From Buttiauxella izardii (GTDB lineage: Bacteria > Pseudomonadota > Gammaproteobacteria > Enterobacterales > Enterobacteriaceae), in assembly GCF_003601925.1 (NCBI RefSeq), contig NZ_QZWH01000020.1, positions 1 through 64,000 of the forward strand: DNA of 64,000 nt. The letters run 5' to 3'. The notes under the pieces were generated by a model. It was given only the letters and a program-made list of their open reading frames with translations, did not search any database and was not told the origin of the DNA. Shown piece after piece: positions 9,979 through 18,385 of this stretch (position 1 is its first letter; every line of letters begins with the position of its first letter). The position numbers and the translations under genes were made by a program.

Positions 9979-12126
9979 TTAACCCGCTGCGCTCTCGCGC
10001 AAACTGGCTTTTAACTTGCTGTATTCGTCAATCACATACTGCTCAGCAGCTTTCTGATCGGCGATTGGCTCGACGCGCACGGCGCAGTACTTGTACTCCG
10101 GCGTTTTGGTAATCGGGCTGAGGTTTTCAGTCACCAGCTCGTTACACGCGCCAATCCACCACTGGTACGTCATATAAACGGCACCCTTATTCGGGCGTTC
10201 GCTTACGTTCGCACGTGTGATGACGCGGCCTTTGCGTGAATTTACCCACACCAGCGCTTCATCTTCGATACCCAAACGCGCGGCATCGTCGATGTGAATT
10301 TGCGCATAGCCAGGTTCATCCGCCAGCGCTGCCAGTGCCGCACAGTTGCCGGTCATCGAACGGCAAGAGTAGTGGCCGACTTCGCGCACCGTTGAAAGCA
10401 CCATCGGGTACTCTTCGGTGACTTTGTCGATTGGCGGCGCCCAGTCGCAAGTAAAGAACTCGCCCAGTCCGTTGGCACGGTCAAACTTGCCGTCGTACAA
10501 GAACGAGGTTCCCTGGTCGCTTTCAGCAACATCGCGGCAAGGCCACTGGATATAACCCAGTTCGCCCATTTTTTCGTAAGTGGCACCGTAGAAATCAGGG
10601 CACAGACCACGCAACTCATCCCAAATTTCCTGGGTGTTGTTGTAGTGCATCGGATAACCCATGCGGGTGGCGATTTCACTGATAATCTGCCAGTCCGTTT
10701 TCAGATCCCACTTCGGTTCTACCGCTTTAAAGAAGCGCTGGAAACCACGGTCAGCGGCGGTATAAACGCCTTCATGTTCGCCCCACGAAGTGGACGGCAA
10801 AATCACATCGGCGGCAGCCGCGGTTTTGGTCATGAAGATGTCTTGCACAATCACCAGCTCAAGCTCTTCAAACGCCTTACGCACGGCTGAAAGCTCCGCG
10901 TCAGTTTGAAGAGGATCTTCACCCATGATGTACGCCGCGTGCACTTCGCCATGCGCCACACGGTGCGGCAGCTCGCTGATGCGATAGCCGGTGTGAGCTG
11001 GCAGGGAAGGCACGCCCCACGCTTTGGCGAACTTCTCGCGACTCACTTCGTCTTTCACATACTGGTAGCCTGGATAAGTATCCGGCAATGCGCCCATATC
11101 GCAGGCGCCCTGAACGTTGTTCTGACCGCGAACCGGGTTAACACCAACGTTCGGTTTACCCAGGTTGCCGGTCATCAGCGCAAGGCTGGTCAGCGAGCGA
11201 ACGGTTTCCACGCCCTGATAGAACTGGGTCACGCCCATGCCCCACAGAATCGTGGCGGTTTTCGCCTTCGCATACATACGTGCTGCGCTGCGAATTTCTG
11301 CCGCCGTAACGCCAGTAATTTCTTCAACAGATTCAGGCGTGTAGCCCGCAACAATTTTGCGATACTCGTCGAAACCTTCGGTACGTTCAGCCACGAATGA
11401 CTGGTCATACAGATTTTCTTCGATAATCACATGCCCGATTGCGTTAAGCAGGGCGATGTTCGAACCATTTTTTAACTGCAAATGCATATCGGCGATGCGC
11501 GCGGTTTCAATTTTACGCGGATCGACAACAATGATTTGCGCCCCTTTCTGCTTCGCGCGGATCACGCGATTAGCCACGATAGGGTGTGAATCTGCCGGGT
11601 TGTACCCGAACACAAACACTAAATCGGTATCCTCAATCTCGACGATTGAGTTGCTCATAGCGCCGTTACCGACCGATTGGTGCAGACCTGCAACCGATGG
11701 GCCGTGTCAAACGCGTGCGCAGCAATCGACGTTATTAGTACCAATAACGGCGCGCGCAAATTTCTGCATTATGTAGTTAGTTTCGTTGCCAGTCCCACGG
11801 GATGAACCGGTGGTCATGATGGCATCGTTGCCGTGTTTGGCTTTGATTTCGCTCAGACGGGTGCTGACGTAGTTCAGCGCTTCATCCCAGGAAACGTTTT
11901 CGAGTTTGCCGCCTTTCTGGCGACGAATCATCGGTGATTTGAGGCGCGGAGTGAGGATTTTAGTATCGTTAATAAAATCCCAGCCGTAGTAACCCTTCAG
12001 GCAAAGTTCGCCCTGGTTGGTTTTACCTTGAGCCGCTTCCGCCTTGACGACTTTGCCGTTATCGACCACGAGGTTGATTTTGCAACCCGAGGCACAATAG
12101 GGGCAAACCGTGACGACTTTTTTCAT
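9979..12126 (-). CDS. fdhF: Formate dehydrogenase H, selenoprotein
   Basis: FdhF oxidises formate in the formate hydrogenlyase complex of anaerobic fermentation. It binds bis-molybdopterin guanine dinucleotide and one 4Fe-4S cluster. The gene appears broken by a TGA at 11707-11709, but this is codon 140, exactly where E. coli FdhF has selenocysteine. The downstream frame continues at once (HGPSVAGLHQ). The full product is 715 residues, equal to E. coli. The N-terminal cluster motif CPYCASGC is intact. The start at 12126 (MKKVVTVCPYC) is chosen by homology over 12144. A SECIS lies right after the UGA and a sigma-54 promoter lies upstream. ORF callers that treat TGA as stop will split it into two pieces. 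Confidence 0.97.
11669..11709 (-). other. SECIS element for selenocysteine 140
   Basis: The 41 bases from the UGA onward appear identical to the E. coli fdhF SECIS as I recall it. The apical hairpin is GGTTGCAGGTCTGCACC, with the unpaired bases recognised by SelB. This supports read-through as selenocysteine and argues against a pseudogene. Confidence 0.93.
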
Positions 12127-12168
12127 CAGTGTTGCTCCAGTCAATATTACTTACCTTGGAGGTCTATA

Positions 12169-12184
12169 TGCATTATCTATGCCA
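12169..12184 (-). promoter_or_regulatory. Sigma-54 promoter of fdhF
   Basis: On the minus strand TGGCAT-AGATA-ATGCA matches the -24/-12 pattern (TGGCAC-N5-TTGCA) with correct GG and GC spacing. The start would fall near 12158, about 30 bases before the ATG. E. coli fdhF is transcribed by RpoN with FhlA. Possible FhlA half-sites TGTCG (12271) and TGACA (12292) lie upstream, but they are weak evidence. Confidence 0.75.
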
Positions 12185-12397
12185 TATAGAAATAGGGGGT
12201 ATTGCGGGCATTTTACGGTGATAAAAGCAGCAAAACCCTGACGAAAAACAGGACATCGTCAAAAGTGACGTGTCGACCCACGCGCGGTTTGTGACACTGG
12301 TTGAAAATTCGGCACGGTCTGTTGGGATTTATGCGGCACTCCATCAACAATCACTCACACTTATAATTTCCTGATGCATCCATCGCGGAGTACAACC

Positions 12398-13132
12398 ATG
12401 AAACCTGCAATTTTGCTGGTGGATGACGACCCGGCCATCTGTGACGTGCTGCGAGACGTGCTCAATGAGCATGTTTTTGACGTGAGGGTTTGCCATACCG
12501 GAAATGATGCGCTGAAAGCCGTTGCTCAGTTTCCAGAAATTGCGCTGGTATTGCTGGATATGATTTTGCCGGATACCAACGGGCTGATGGTGCTGCAACA
12601 AATTCAGCGCCAGCGGCCAGATTTACCCGTAGTGATGCTGACCGGGCTGGGCCGGGAATCTGACGTGGTAGTTGGTCTGGAAATGGGCGCTGACGATTAC
12701 ATCGCCAAGCCGTTTAACTCACGCGTAGTGGTGGCGCGGGTAAAAGCGGTGCTGCGGCGAACCGGCGCTTTAGCGATTGAAGCTTCAGCGGCAAAAACCA
12801 GCGGCCTGCATTTCAACGGCTGGCGGCTGGATACCGGACGTTGCCATTTGTTTAACGCACAACTTGAACAAGTCGATCTTACTCAGGGCGAATACGGTCT
12901 GCTGCTGGCTTTGGTACAAAACGCCCGCAAAGTGTTATCACGCGAAAGGTTACTTGAATTGACCCACAGTGAAAGCCTCGAAGTCTTCGACCGAACTATT
13001 GATGTGCTGATTATGCGGTTGCGTAAAAAAATAGAACCGAACCCGCATCAGCCCGCATTAATAAGAACCATACGCGGTGTGGGATATGTATTTTCGGCGG
13101 ATGTTATTCAGGCGGAAAATAATGCGGCATAA
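12398..13132 (+). CDS. OmpR-family response regulator
   Basis: This two-component response regulator has 244 residues. The receiver domain (1-120) has the acidic pocket VDDDP, the phospho-acceptor Asp54 (LLDMILPD), a Thr (LTGLG) and the switch Lys (IAKPFN). The C-terminal winged helix (about 140-235) carries the OmpR-type pattern VFDRTIDVLIMRLRKKIE and RTIRGVGYVF. The ATG at 12398 has CGGAG seven bases upstream and is preferred over 12374. No histidine kinase is adjacent. The nearest is the hybrid kinase at 21706, on the far side of the sugar operon, so the two may form a split pair controlling it. That link is inference. Confidence 0.9.
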   Translation: MKPAILLVDDDPAICDVLRDVLNEHVFDVRVCHTGNDALKAVAQFPEIALVLLDMILPDTNGLMVLQQIQRQRPDLPVVMLTGLGRESDVVVGLEMGADDYIAKPFNSRVVVARVKAVLRRTGALAIEASAAKTSGLHFNGWRLDTGRCHLFNAQLEQVDLTQGEYGLLLALVQNARKVLSRERLLELTHSESLEVFDRTIDVLIMRLRKKIEPNPHQPALIRTIRGVGYVFSADVIQAENNAA

Positions 13133-13151
13133 ATAATATAAAATATAGATT

Positions 13152-13533
13152 GGGTGCTTAAGACTTTTCCCTTTATTCCCGACAAGTTGGGCGGGGCGAA
13201 CCCCGCCCGGATAGCTTTACTATGCGGAGCAGGCCAGCCTGGCCGCTACCTCCTGTTTATCATTCCTTATTTTTACTTCACATAGATTACGTCGTGTTAA
13301 TAGCGTAATCGCTATTAATGTTACGCAAACTATTAATAAGCAAAGAACAACAGTCTTTGTAGGCTTCATGCCTTTTACTCCTTGCCTTGTGGCGAGTAAG
13401 AGGCTAACCTCAACTTGTGTGGAGTTGGGGATTAGCCTCGGGTTAACGTAAAGTTGCCCGGGGCTTTCTTATTCTTATAATCTAAGAATATCCCTCACTG
13501 ATTTATGCTCAGGACTGAAAGCCCTAAGCACCC
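13152..13533 (-). other. hok-type mRNA with complementary 5' and 3' ends
   Basis: The predicted transcript starts near 13533 with GGGTGCTTAGGGCTTTC and ends near 13152 with a segment whose complement reads GGGTGCTTAAGACTTT. Such end-to-end complementarity (tac and fbi elements) keeps full-length hok mRNA silent until its 3' end is trimmed. The leader (GAGGTTAGCCTCTTAC, then GGCAAGGAGTAAAAGGC just before the ATG) resembles chromosomal hok loci. An antisense Sok RNA would come from the plus strand in the leader (about 13380-13480), but I cannot fix its ends. Confidence 0.65.
13220..13369 (-). CDS. Hok-family membrane toxin (type I toxin)
   Basis: This 49-residue gene was found by translating the gap before the kinase gene. 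The product begins MKPTKTVVLCLLIVCVTLIA and continues TLLTRRNLCEVKIRND, then QEVAARLACSA. This is the Hok/Gef architecture: one N-terminal membrane segment, a Thr-Arg-Arg boundary, the conserved LCE motif and a short periplasmic tail, very close to HokB and HokA. Hok proteins depolarise the inner membrane and kill the cell unless Sok antisense RNA blocks translation. AAGGAG precedes the ATG. The tail is complete, so the toxin may be functional. The exact subfamily name is not certain. Confidence 0.85.
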   Translation of the reverse strand: MKPTKTVVLCLLIVCVTLIAITLLTRRNLCEVKIRNDKQEVAARLACSA

Positions 13534-13670
13534 GCCACATAGTTTACTCAATTTTTATTTATTTGATATTAAATTGCCGATGTAATTTAATTTCCATAAT
13601 TACATTGTTCTGGAAGGTATCTCGCAAAATACTTTTATGGAAAAAGTATTTTTAAGATAAATCTATTACA

Positions 13671-14693
13671 TTAACCACTAATAACTTCCGACTGCTCACT
13701 AATAAAACTCTGTAATTCAGTTAATGTTTTTGCGCCATCGATCGCATTGGCGCATAAAAGATTAGCGCGTGCGCAGGCGTGGGCTAATTTCAGGCTGTCG
13801 GCCAGCGACCATTTTTCATGGCAGCCATATAATATTCCCGCACAGAATGCGTCACCCGCGCCGACGCTGCCGATAATTTCTTCTGGCGTTAACATAAACG
13901 ACGGCACCCAGATACCTTCTTTTCCAGGTTCCACACCCCACGCGCCTTCCGGGCAATGAATGACCACGCGTTGCCGCACGCCGGAATCCAGCAGTAATGC
14001 CGCTGCTTGCGCGATATTTTCTACATGTGGCGAACCGTCACTCCGGCGGATTTCCAGCCCGCTAAATTCACCCGCTTCCAGTTCATTGATCACCAGATAA
14101 TCGAGCCAGCGCAGGGCAGGGAGCACCATCGGGCGGTAGCGCGGGTCGCCCTGGCGCGAGACTAAATCCAGCGACGTTTCATAGCCTTGTTGTGCCATCA
14201 ACGCCAGCAATCTGGCGCTGCGCGTGCCGTATTCCGCGTCTTCCATATCCAGGCTGTCGAGCAGCAGCAAATATCCCAGATGGAAGATTTTGAATGACGA
14301 TTCCAGGCGGTCAAAGGCGGGTAAATCGAGCAGTCGATTCGCACCCGGCGAATGGAAAAAGGTGCGCTGCCCGCTCGGGTCGGTCATCACTTGCGACATC
14401 GACGTCGGCGCAAAAGTGGTGCGATGCACATGCTGGCGATTGACATGGTACTGATCCAACATCGCCATAATGTAGTCGCCATCGTGGTCGTCACCCACTA
14501 AACCCACCGCCTGGAGCGGCAGGCCGACGTGCATTTTTGCCAGCGTCAGCAGCACATTAAGTGGCGCGCCGCCTGTCGAGCGTTCGCTGTGGACAATTTC
14601 GGCCAGCCAACCGCGCTGCGGCCATTGCACGATTTGATGCACATGGTCGACCAACATATTTCCGGCGGCAATAATCCCGCTGCGCTCTGTCAT
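13671..14693 (-). CDS. PfkB-family sugar kinase
   Basis: This is a ribokinase/PfkB-family carbohydrate kinase of 340 residues. The N-terminal glycine pair is seen in STGGAPLNVLLTLAKM. The C-terminal signature IIGSVGAGDAFCAGILYG provides the anion hole and the catalytic Asp. It is the last gene of a six-gene sugar operon, ten bases past the aldolase. With the isomerase and aldolase it should phosphorylate the ketose made from the imported aldose, for example D-xylulose or D-fructose at C1 or C6, before cleavage. The substrate is inferred from context only. Confidence 0.9.
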   Translation of the reverse strand: MTERSGIIAAGNMLVDHVHQIVQWPQRGWLAEIVHSERSTGGAPLNVLLTLAKMHVGLPLQAVGLVGDDHDGDYIMAMLDQYHVNRQHVHRTTFAPTSMSQVMTDPSGQRTFFHSPGANRLLDLPAFDRLESSFKIFHLGYLLLLDSLDMEDAEYGTRSARLLALMAQQGYETSLDLVSRQGDPRYRPMVLPALRWLDYLVINELEAGEFSGLEIRRSDGSPHVENIAQAAALLLDSGVRQRVVIHCPEGAWGVEPGKEGIWVPSFMLTPEEIIGSVGAGDAFCAGILYGCHEKWSLADSLKLAHACARANLLCANAIDGAKTLTELQSFISEQSEVISG

Positions 14694-14702
14694 AACCTCT
14701 CC

Positions 14703-15563
14703 TTAAGCCTGGCCTGAACTACCAAAAATCCGCATCTGCTGGGCGACCACATCGGTAATCGCTTCTTCAATGCCTAGCAGCAGTTCGGCAAATTCGTCAT
14801 AAATGGCATGACGTTGATTCATCCGTTGTTCGATGGCACCGAGAGCTGCCTGCGACATGCCGGTGTAGAAATTAATCTTATGAATTCCGAGAGTTATCGC
14901 CTTACGGAAATCCTCGTCACTGATGCCGGAACCGCCGTGTAGCACTAACGGCAAACCGGTTTGCTGGCGAATCGCCGCGAGTCTGTCGAAATCGAGTTTT
15001 GGCTCGCCTTTATATTTGCCATGTGCGTTGCCGATGGCGACGGCCAAAGTGTCGATGCCGGTTCTGTCGACAAAATCCCGCGCAACATTAGGGTCGGTAA
15101 ACTTGTTGCTGTCGGCTTCGCCATATAGTGCGCCACCTTCGTCACCGCCGACGGCACCCAATTCCGCTTCAACCGAAACGCCTACCGCATGGCACATCTT
15201 CACCACTTCACGTGTCTGGCGAACGTTCTCCTCATATTCAAGTGTAGAACCATCGAACATCACTGAGCTAAAACCGAGGCGTAAAGCGCGAACCACCGCT
15301 TCAAAATGCAGGCCGTGATCGAGATTGAGCACCACCGGAATATCGTGGCGCGCCGCTTCGAATTTGACGGCTTCGACCAGTGAATCCAGCGAGACATACT
15401 TAAAATGTACTTCGGCGATGTTAATGATAAACGGTGAGTTTTCCTGCTTTGCGGCAGCGAAAAGGGCGCGCAGAAAATGGCTGTCGAGCACGTTAAAAGC
15501 CCCTAACGCATAACCGTTGGCACGTGCGTGTTTCAGTCCGTCGGCGAGCGATATCAAAGCCAT
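14703..15563 (-). CDS. Class II fructose/tagatose-bisphosphate-type aldolase
   Basis: This zinc-dependent class II aldolase has 286 residues, the length of GatY/KbaY-type enzymes. Zinc ligands are visible in LNLDHGLHFE, AIGNAHGKYKG and LVLHGGSGI. The catalytic Asp precedes the His in NLDHG. The phosphate-binding part (INFYTGMS) is somewhat unlike the classical NVDTD motif, which suggests a substrate other than fructose 1,6-bisphosphate. It lies between the isomerase and the PfkB kinase, so it should cleave their phosphorylated ketose to dihydroxyacetone phosphate and an aldehyde. Confidence 0.9.
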   Translation of the reverse strand: MALISLADGLKHARANGYALGAFNVLDSHFLRALFAAAKQENSPFIINIAEVHFKYVSLDSLVEAVKFEAARHDIPVVLNLDHGLHFEAVVRALRLGFSSVMFDGSTLEYEENVRQTREVVKMCHAVGVSVEAELGAVGGDEGGALYGEADSNKFTDPNVARDFVDRTGIDTLAVAIGNAHGKYKGEPKLDFDRLAAIRQQTGLPLVLHGGSGISDEDFRKAITLGIHKINFYTGMSQAALGAIEQRMNQRHAIYDEFAELLLGIEEAITDVVAQQMRIFGSSGQA

Positions 15564-15599
15564 AATGTTTCCCCTGGTGTTGGAAATAATGGTTGGAAA

Positions 15600-16283
15600 T
15601 TAAAGGTTCTGGCGATATTCGTTGCACAGCAATTGCCGCGCGGGTTCGTCTTCTTCGATGGAATTAAAGCGCTCTAGCGGCTTGAGGAAACGGTTGTCGC
15701 GGTCGTCGTCATTAACCATCGACACTTCGCCAACCAGCACGTCGCCATAGCCGCGTTCGCCCCAGAAACTGTGGTAAATCCCCGGCACCAGGCAAATGCT
15801 TTCCCCTGGCGACAGGCGCAACTGACTGCCCGCGGCGTGAGTCTGTCGACAGCCGTCAATAACGACGGTGACGTCGCTGTCTTCGGTCTGCTCAAACTGG
15901 TCAGAATTCCACAGTTCGACAATCAAATTCCCGCCACCGCGATTGATAATGTCCTCGCGTTTGCGCCAGTGAAAATGCATCGGAGTGAGCTGCCCTTCGC
16001 GAACGTGCATGATTTTTTCGGCATAACATTTGGCGTACGGTGCGCCATCGGGTGAGCCGTTACGCAGCGTGAACAGCGTCAGCCCCTGTGCGAGAAAATC
16101 GTTGCCGCCGAAAGCAGTCACATCCCAGCCGAGTTTGAGATCGAAGACTTCCTGCCAGATTTGTTTGTCGACCTGCTGCCATTTCGCCAGGTCAAAAGAG
16201 GCGAAAGGGGGCAAATGGACGTCGTGCTGCATAAAGAAATGACGTGTCTGGGAGAGGATTTGGTTCACTTCAGAGCGTTTCAT
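15600..16283 (-). CDS. D-lyxose isomerase
   Basis: This is a D-lyxose ketol-isomerase of the cupin type, 227 residues, matching the sugar isomerase family known from E. coli O157:H7. The metal-binding cupin motif is clear in MHFHWRKREDIINRGGG, with the later His in LVPGIYHSFWGE. It interconverts D-lyxose and D-xylulose, and also D-mannose and D-fructose. The gene follows the ribose-type importer and precedes the aldolase in the same operon, which makes a complete import-isomerise-phosphorylate-cleave route. Confidence 0.92.
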   Translation of the reverse strand: MKRSEVNQILSQTRHFFMQHDVHLPPFASFDLAKWQQVDKQIWQEVFDLKLGWDVTAFGGNDFLAQGLTLFTLRNGSPDGAPYAKCYAEKIMHVREGQLTPMHFHWRKREDIINRGGGNLIVELWNSDQFEQTEDSDVTVVIDGCRQTHAAGSQLRLSPGESICLVPGIYHSFWGERGYGDVLVGEVSMVNDDDRDNRFLKPLERFNSIEEDEPARQLLCNEYRQNL

Positions 16284-16301
16284 TTTGCCTCCTTAAAACA
16301 A

Positions 16302-16384
16302 CCCTCACCCTGGCCCTCTCCCTGAGGGAGAGGGGATCGACAGTTTTTCTCCCTCTCCTTTGGGAGAGGGTTGGGGTGAGGGGA
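16302..16384. repeat. Large CCCTCACCC/CCCTCTCCC palindrome
   Basis: This 83-bp imperfect palindrome has CCCTCACCC and CCCTCTCCC at the left and mirrored GGGAGAGGG and GGGTGAGGG at the right. It contains two inner hairpins. It lies within the operon between the binding-protein and isomerase genes. It may protect the upstream mRNA end and so favour the binding protein. Confidence 0.85.
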
Positions 16385-16389
16385 AAAGG

Positions 16390-17322
16390 TTATTTCACCG
16401 TCCAGCCCTTATACGTGCCGATATTGTCTTTATCGATCATCGTCACCGGAATCAGCACCGGCTCTTTCGGCGCGGGTTTGCCTTGCAGAATGTCGTAGCC
16501 AATCTCCACCGCTTTCGCCGCCATCACTTGCGGATCTTGCGCAGGCGTTGCCACGAATAGCGTATTCCCGCCGCGTTTCAGGGCTTCTTCCGCATCCGGG
16601 CTGCCATCCACGCCAACGATGAAGAATTCGTTACGTTGGGCTTGTTTCGCCGCCAGATCGGCACCGATCGCCGTCGGATCGTTGATCGCAAACACGCCGT
16701 CGATCTTCGGATTCGCCGCCAGTAAAGAAGTCATGACTTCCAGCCCACCTTCACGGCTGCCTTTGGCGTTCTGATTGGAAGAAAGCACCTTAATGCCAGG
16801 GTGTTTCTTGAACTCGGTTTCGCAGCCTTCGACACGGTTTTGCACCGCAGAAACCGGCGGCCCGTTGATGATCACTACGTTGCCTTTCTCTTTCAGGCGG
16901 TCCGCAATGTACTTACAGGCCATTTCCCCCGCCTGGGTGTTGTTCGAAGTGATCGTCGCATCCGCACCTTCCGCCGCCACGTCTACCGCAACCACCACGA
17001 TCCCGGCGTCTTTCGCGCGTTTCACCGCCGGCCCGATCCCTTTAGAATCCGCGGCGTTGAGGATGATCATATCGACTTTGGCAGCAATAAAGTTATCGAT
17101 TTGCGACACCTGCTGGCCTAGATCGTAACCGCTGGACACCAGCGTCACTTTCACGTTGTCACCCGCCAGTTTGCGAGCTTCAAGCTCCGCCCCTTTGGTT
17201 ATCTGCACGAAGAACGGGTTGGCGAGATCGCCCACCGTTACCCCGATGGACTTCAGCTCTTTTGCCTGAACAAATGGCGCGGCGGCAATCATCAGCGCAG
17301 CAGTGATAAGTTTTAAACGCAT
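16390..17322 (-). CDS. Ribose-type periplasmic sugar-binding protein
   Basis: This is the substrate-binding component of a CUT2-type ABC importer (RbsB family), 310 residues. The N-terminus is a clear Sec signal peptide (hydrophobic core, then PFVQAKELK, with cleavage after VQA). The mature part starts with the family pattern SIGVTVGDLANPFFVQI. Later motifs FAINDPTAIGA and FIVGVDGSPDAEE are also typical. It should deliver D-lyxose, D-mannose or a related sugar to the permease and ATPase encoded upstream. Its mRNA is followed by a large palindrome. Confidence 0.92.
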   Translation of the reverse strand: MRLKLITAALMIAAAPFVQAKELKSIGVTVGDLANPFFVQITKGAELEARKLAGDNVKVTLVSSGYDLGQQVSQIDNFIAAKVDMIILNAADSKGIGPAVKRAKDAGIVVVAVDVAAEGADATITSNNTQAGEMACKYIADRLKEKGNVVIINGPPVSAVQNRVEGCETEFKKHPGIKVLSSNQNAKGSREGGLEVMTSLLAANPKIDGVFAINDPTAIGADLAAKQAQRNEFFIVGVDGSPDAEEALKRGGNTLFVATPAQDPQVMAAKAVEIGYDILQGKPAPKEPVLIPVTMIDKDNIGTYKGWTVK

Positions 17323-17344
17323 GGTGAATCTCCTGTTTGGTTTT

Positions 17345-17370
17345 GTCGGATGACGCTCACGCTTATCCGA
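17345..17370. repeat. REP palindrome in the sugar operon
   Basis: TGTCGGATGACGCTCACGC with TTATCCGA is a REP hairpin between the permease and binding-protein genes, a usual place for such elements within operons. Confidence 0.75.
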
Positions 17371-17386
17371 GCTAATAAAGAGCCTG

Positions 17387-18385
17387 TTATGAAGATTGAT
17401 GATGACGGGTACGGTATTTGTCGATCAGCACCGCAATGATGATCACCGCACCCTTGATCACCAGTTGCCAGAAATACGAGACGCCCATCAGCGTCATGCC
17501 ATTGTTGAGCGTGGCGATAATCAGCGCGCCAACCAGCGTGCCGGTGATCGTGCCGATCCCGCCGACGAAGCTGGTGCCGCCAAGAATCACCGCCGCGATG
17601 GCGTCCAGCTCATAACCCATGCCGAGATTGCCGTTCGCGCTGTATAACCGCGAAGCACTCATCACGCCGCCAAGCCCGGAGAGCAGCCCGCTCATGCCGT
17701 AAACGAACAGCAACACCAGCCACACTTTGATACCGGTCAGGCGTGCGGCCTGCATATTGCCGCCGACCGCGTAAATATGGACGCCGAGCGTAGTGCGCCG
17801 CAGGATGAACCAGCACACCACAATCACCGCCAGCGCAATGACAACCAGCCACGGAATCGGGCCGAGATACGAATTGCCAATCCATTCAAAATTGATATTG
17901 GAATTAATCACCGTGGTGCCGTCGGCCAGCAAATACGCCGCGCCGCGCAGGGCGGTATAAGTGCCGAGCGTGACGATAAACGGTGGTAATCCCGCCCAGG
18001 CGACCAACATGCCGTTAAACAGCCCCAGCCCTGTGCCCATCATCAATGCAGCGGGTATCGACAGAGATTCCCAGCCCGGCATCAATGAAACCACCATCGC
18101 CGTCACCGCCGTGGAGCCCAGAATCGAACCCACGGAAAGGTCGATCCCACCGGTCAAAATAATGAATGTCATACCCGCCGCGAGCACGATGTTGATCGAA
18201 GACTGGCGGGCAATATTCAACAGGTTCGATTCAGTGAAAAAGTTTGGCGTGATAAAACCAAAAACGGCGACGATCAGGATCAATATCGGCAAAATACCCA
18301 CGGTTTGCATCAAATCGCCAAACAGCGCTTTTTTCAGCGAGGCGGATTTTGCGACTTGTTGTGGCGTGGTGGTTGGGTTAGCCAT
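17387..18385 (-). CDS. Ribose-type ABC transporter permease
   Basis: This is the inner-membrane permease of the CUT2 importer (RbsC family), 332 residues with about eight to ten hydrophobic segments. The family signature [12 protein letters not shown] is present, as is [15 protein letters not shown]. The start at 18385 (MANPTT) is chosen because AGGGG lies six bases upstream. The longer frame from 18415 lacks this. It overlaps the ATPase stop codon by eight bases, so the two are translationally coupled. Confidence 0.92.
   Translation of the reverse strand: MANPTTTPQQVAKSASLKKALFGDLMQTVGILPILILIVAVFGFITPNFFTESNLLNIARQSSINIVLAAGMTFIILTGGIDLSVGSILGSTAVTAMVVSLMPGWESLSIPAALMMGTGLGLFNGMLVAWAGLPPFIVTLGTYTALRGAAYLLADGTTVINSNINFEWIGNSYLGPIPWLVVIALAVIVVCWFILRRTTLGVHIYAVGGNMQAARLTGIKVWLVLLFVYGMSGLLSGLGGVMSASRLYSANGNLGMGYELDAIAAVILGGTSFVGGIGTITGTLVGALIIATLNNGMTLMGVSYFWQLVIKGAVIIIAVLIDKYRTRHHQSS

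Noticed and set aside
11660-11709. fdhF as a pseudogene with a nonsense mutation
   Set aside because: The UGA is at the known selenocysteine position and is followed by a SECIS that appears identical to E. coli, with an intact frame after it.
12271-12296. FhlA activator sites upstream of fdhF
   Set aside because: TGTCG and TGACA half-sites occur, but spacing and symmetry do not match a known site well enough to annotate.
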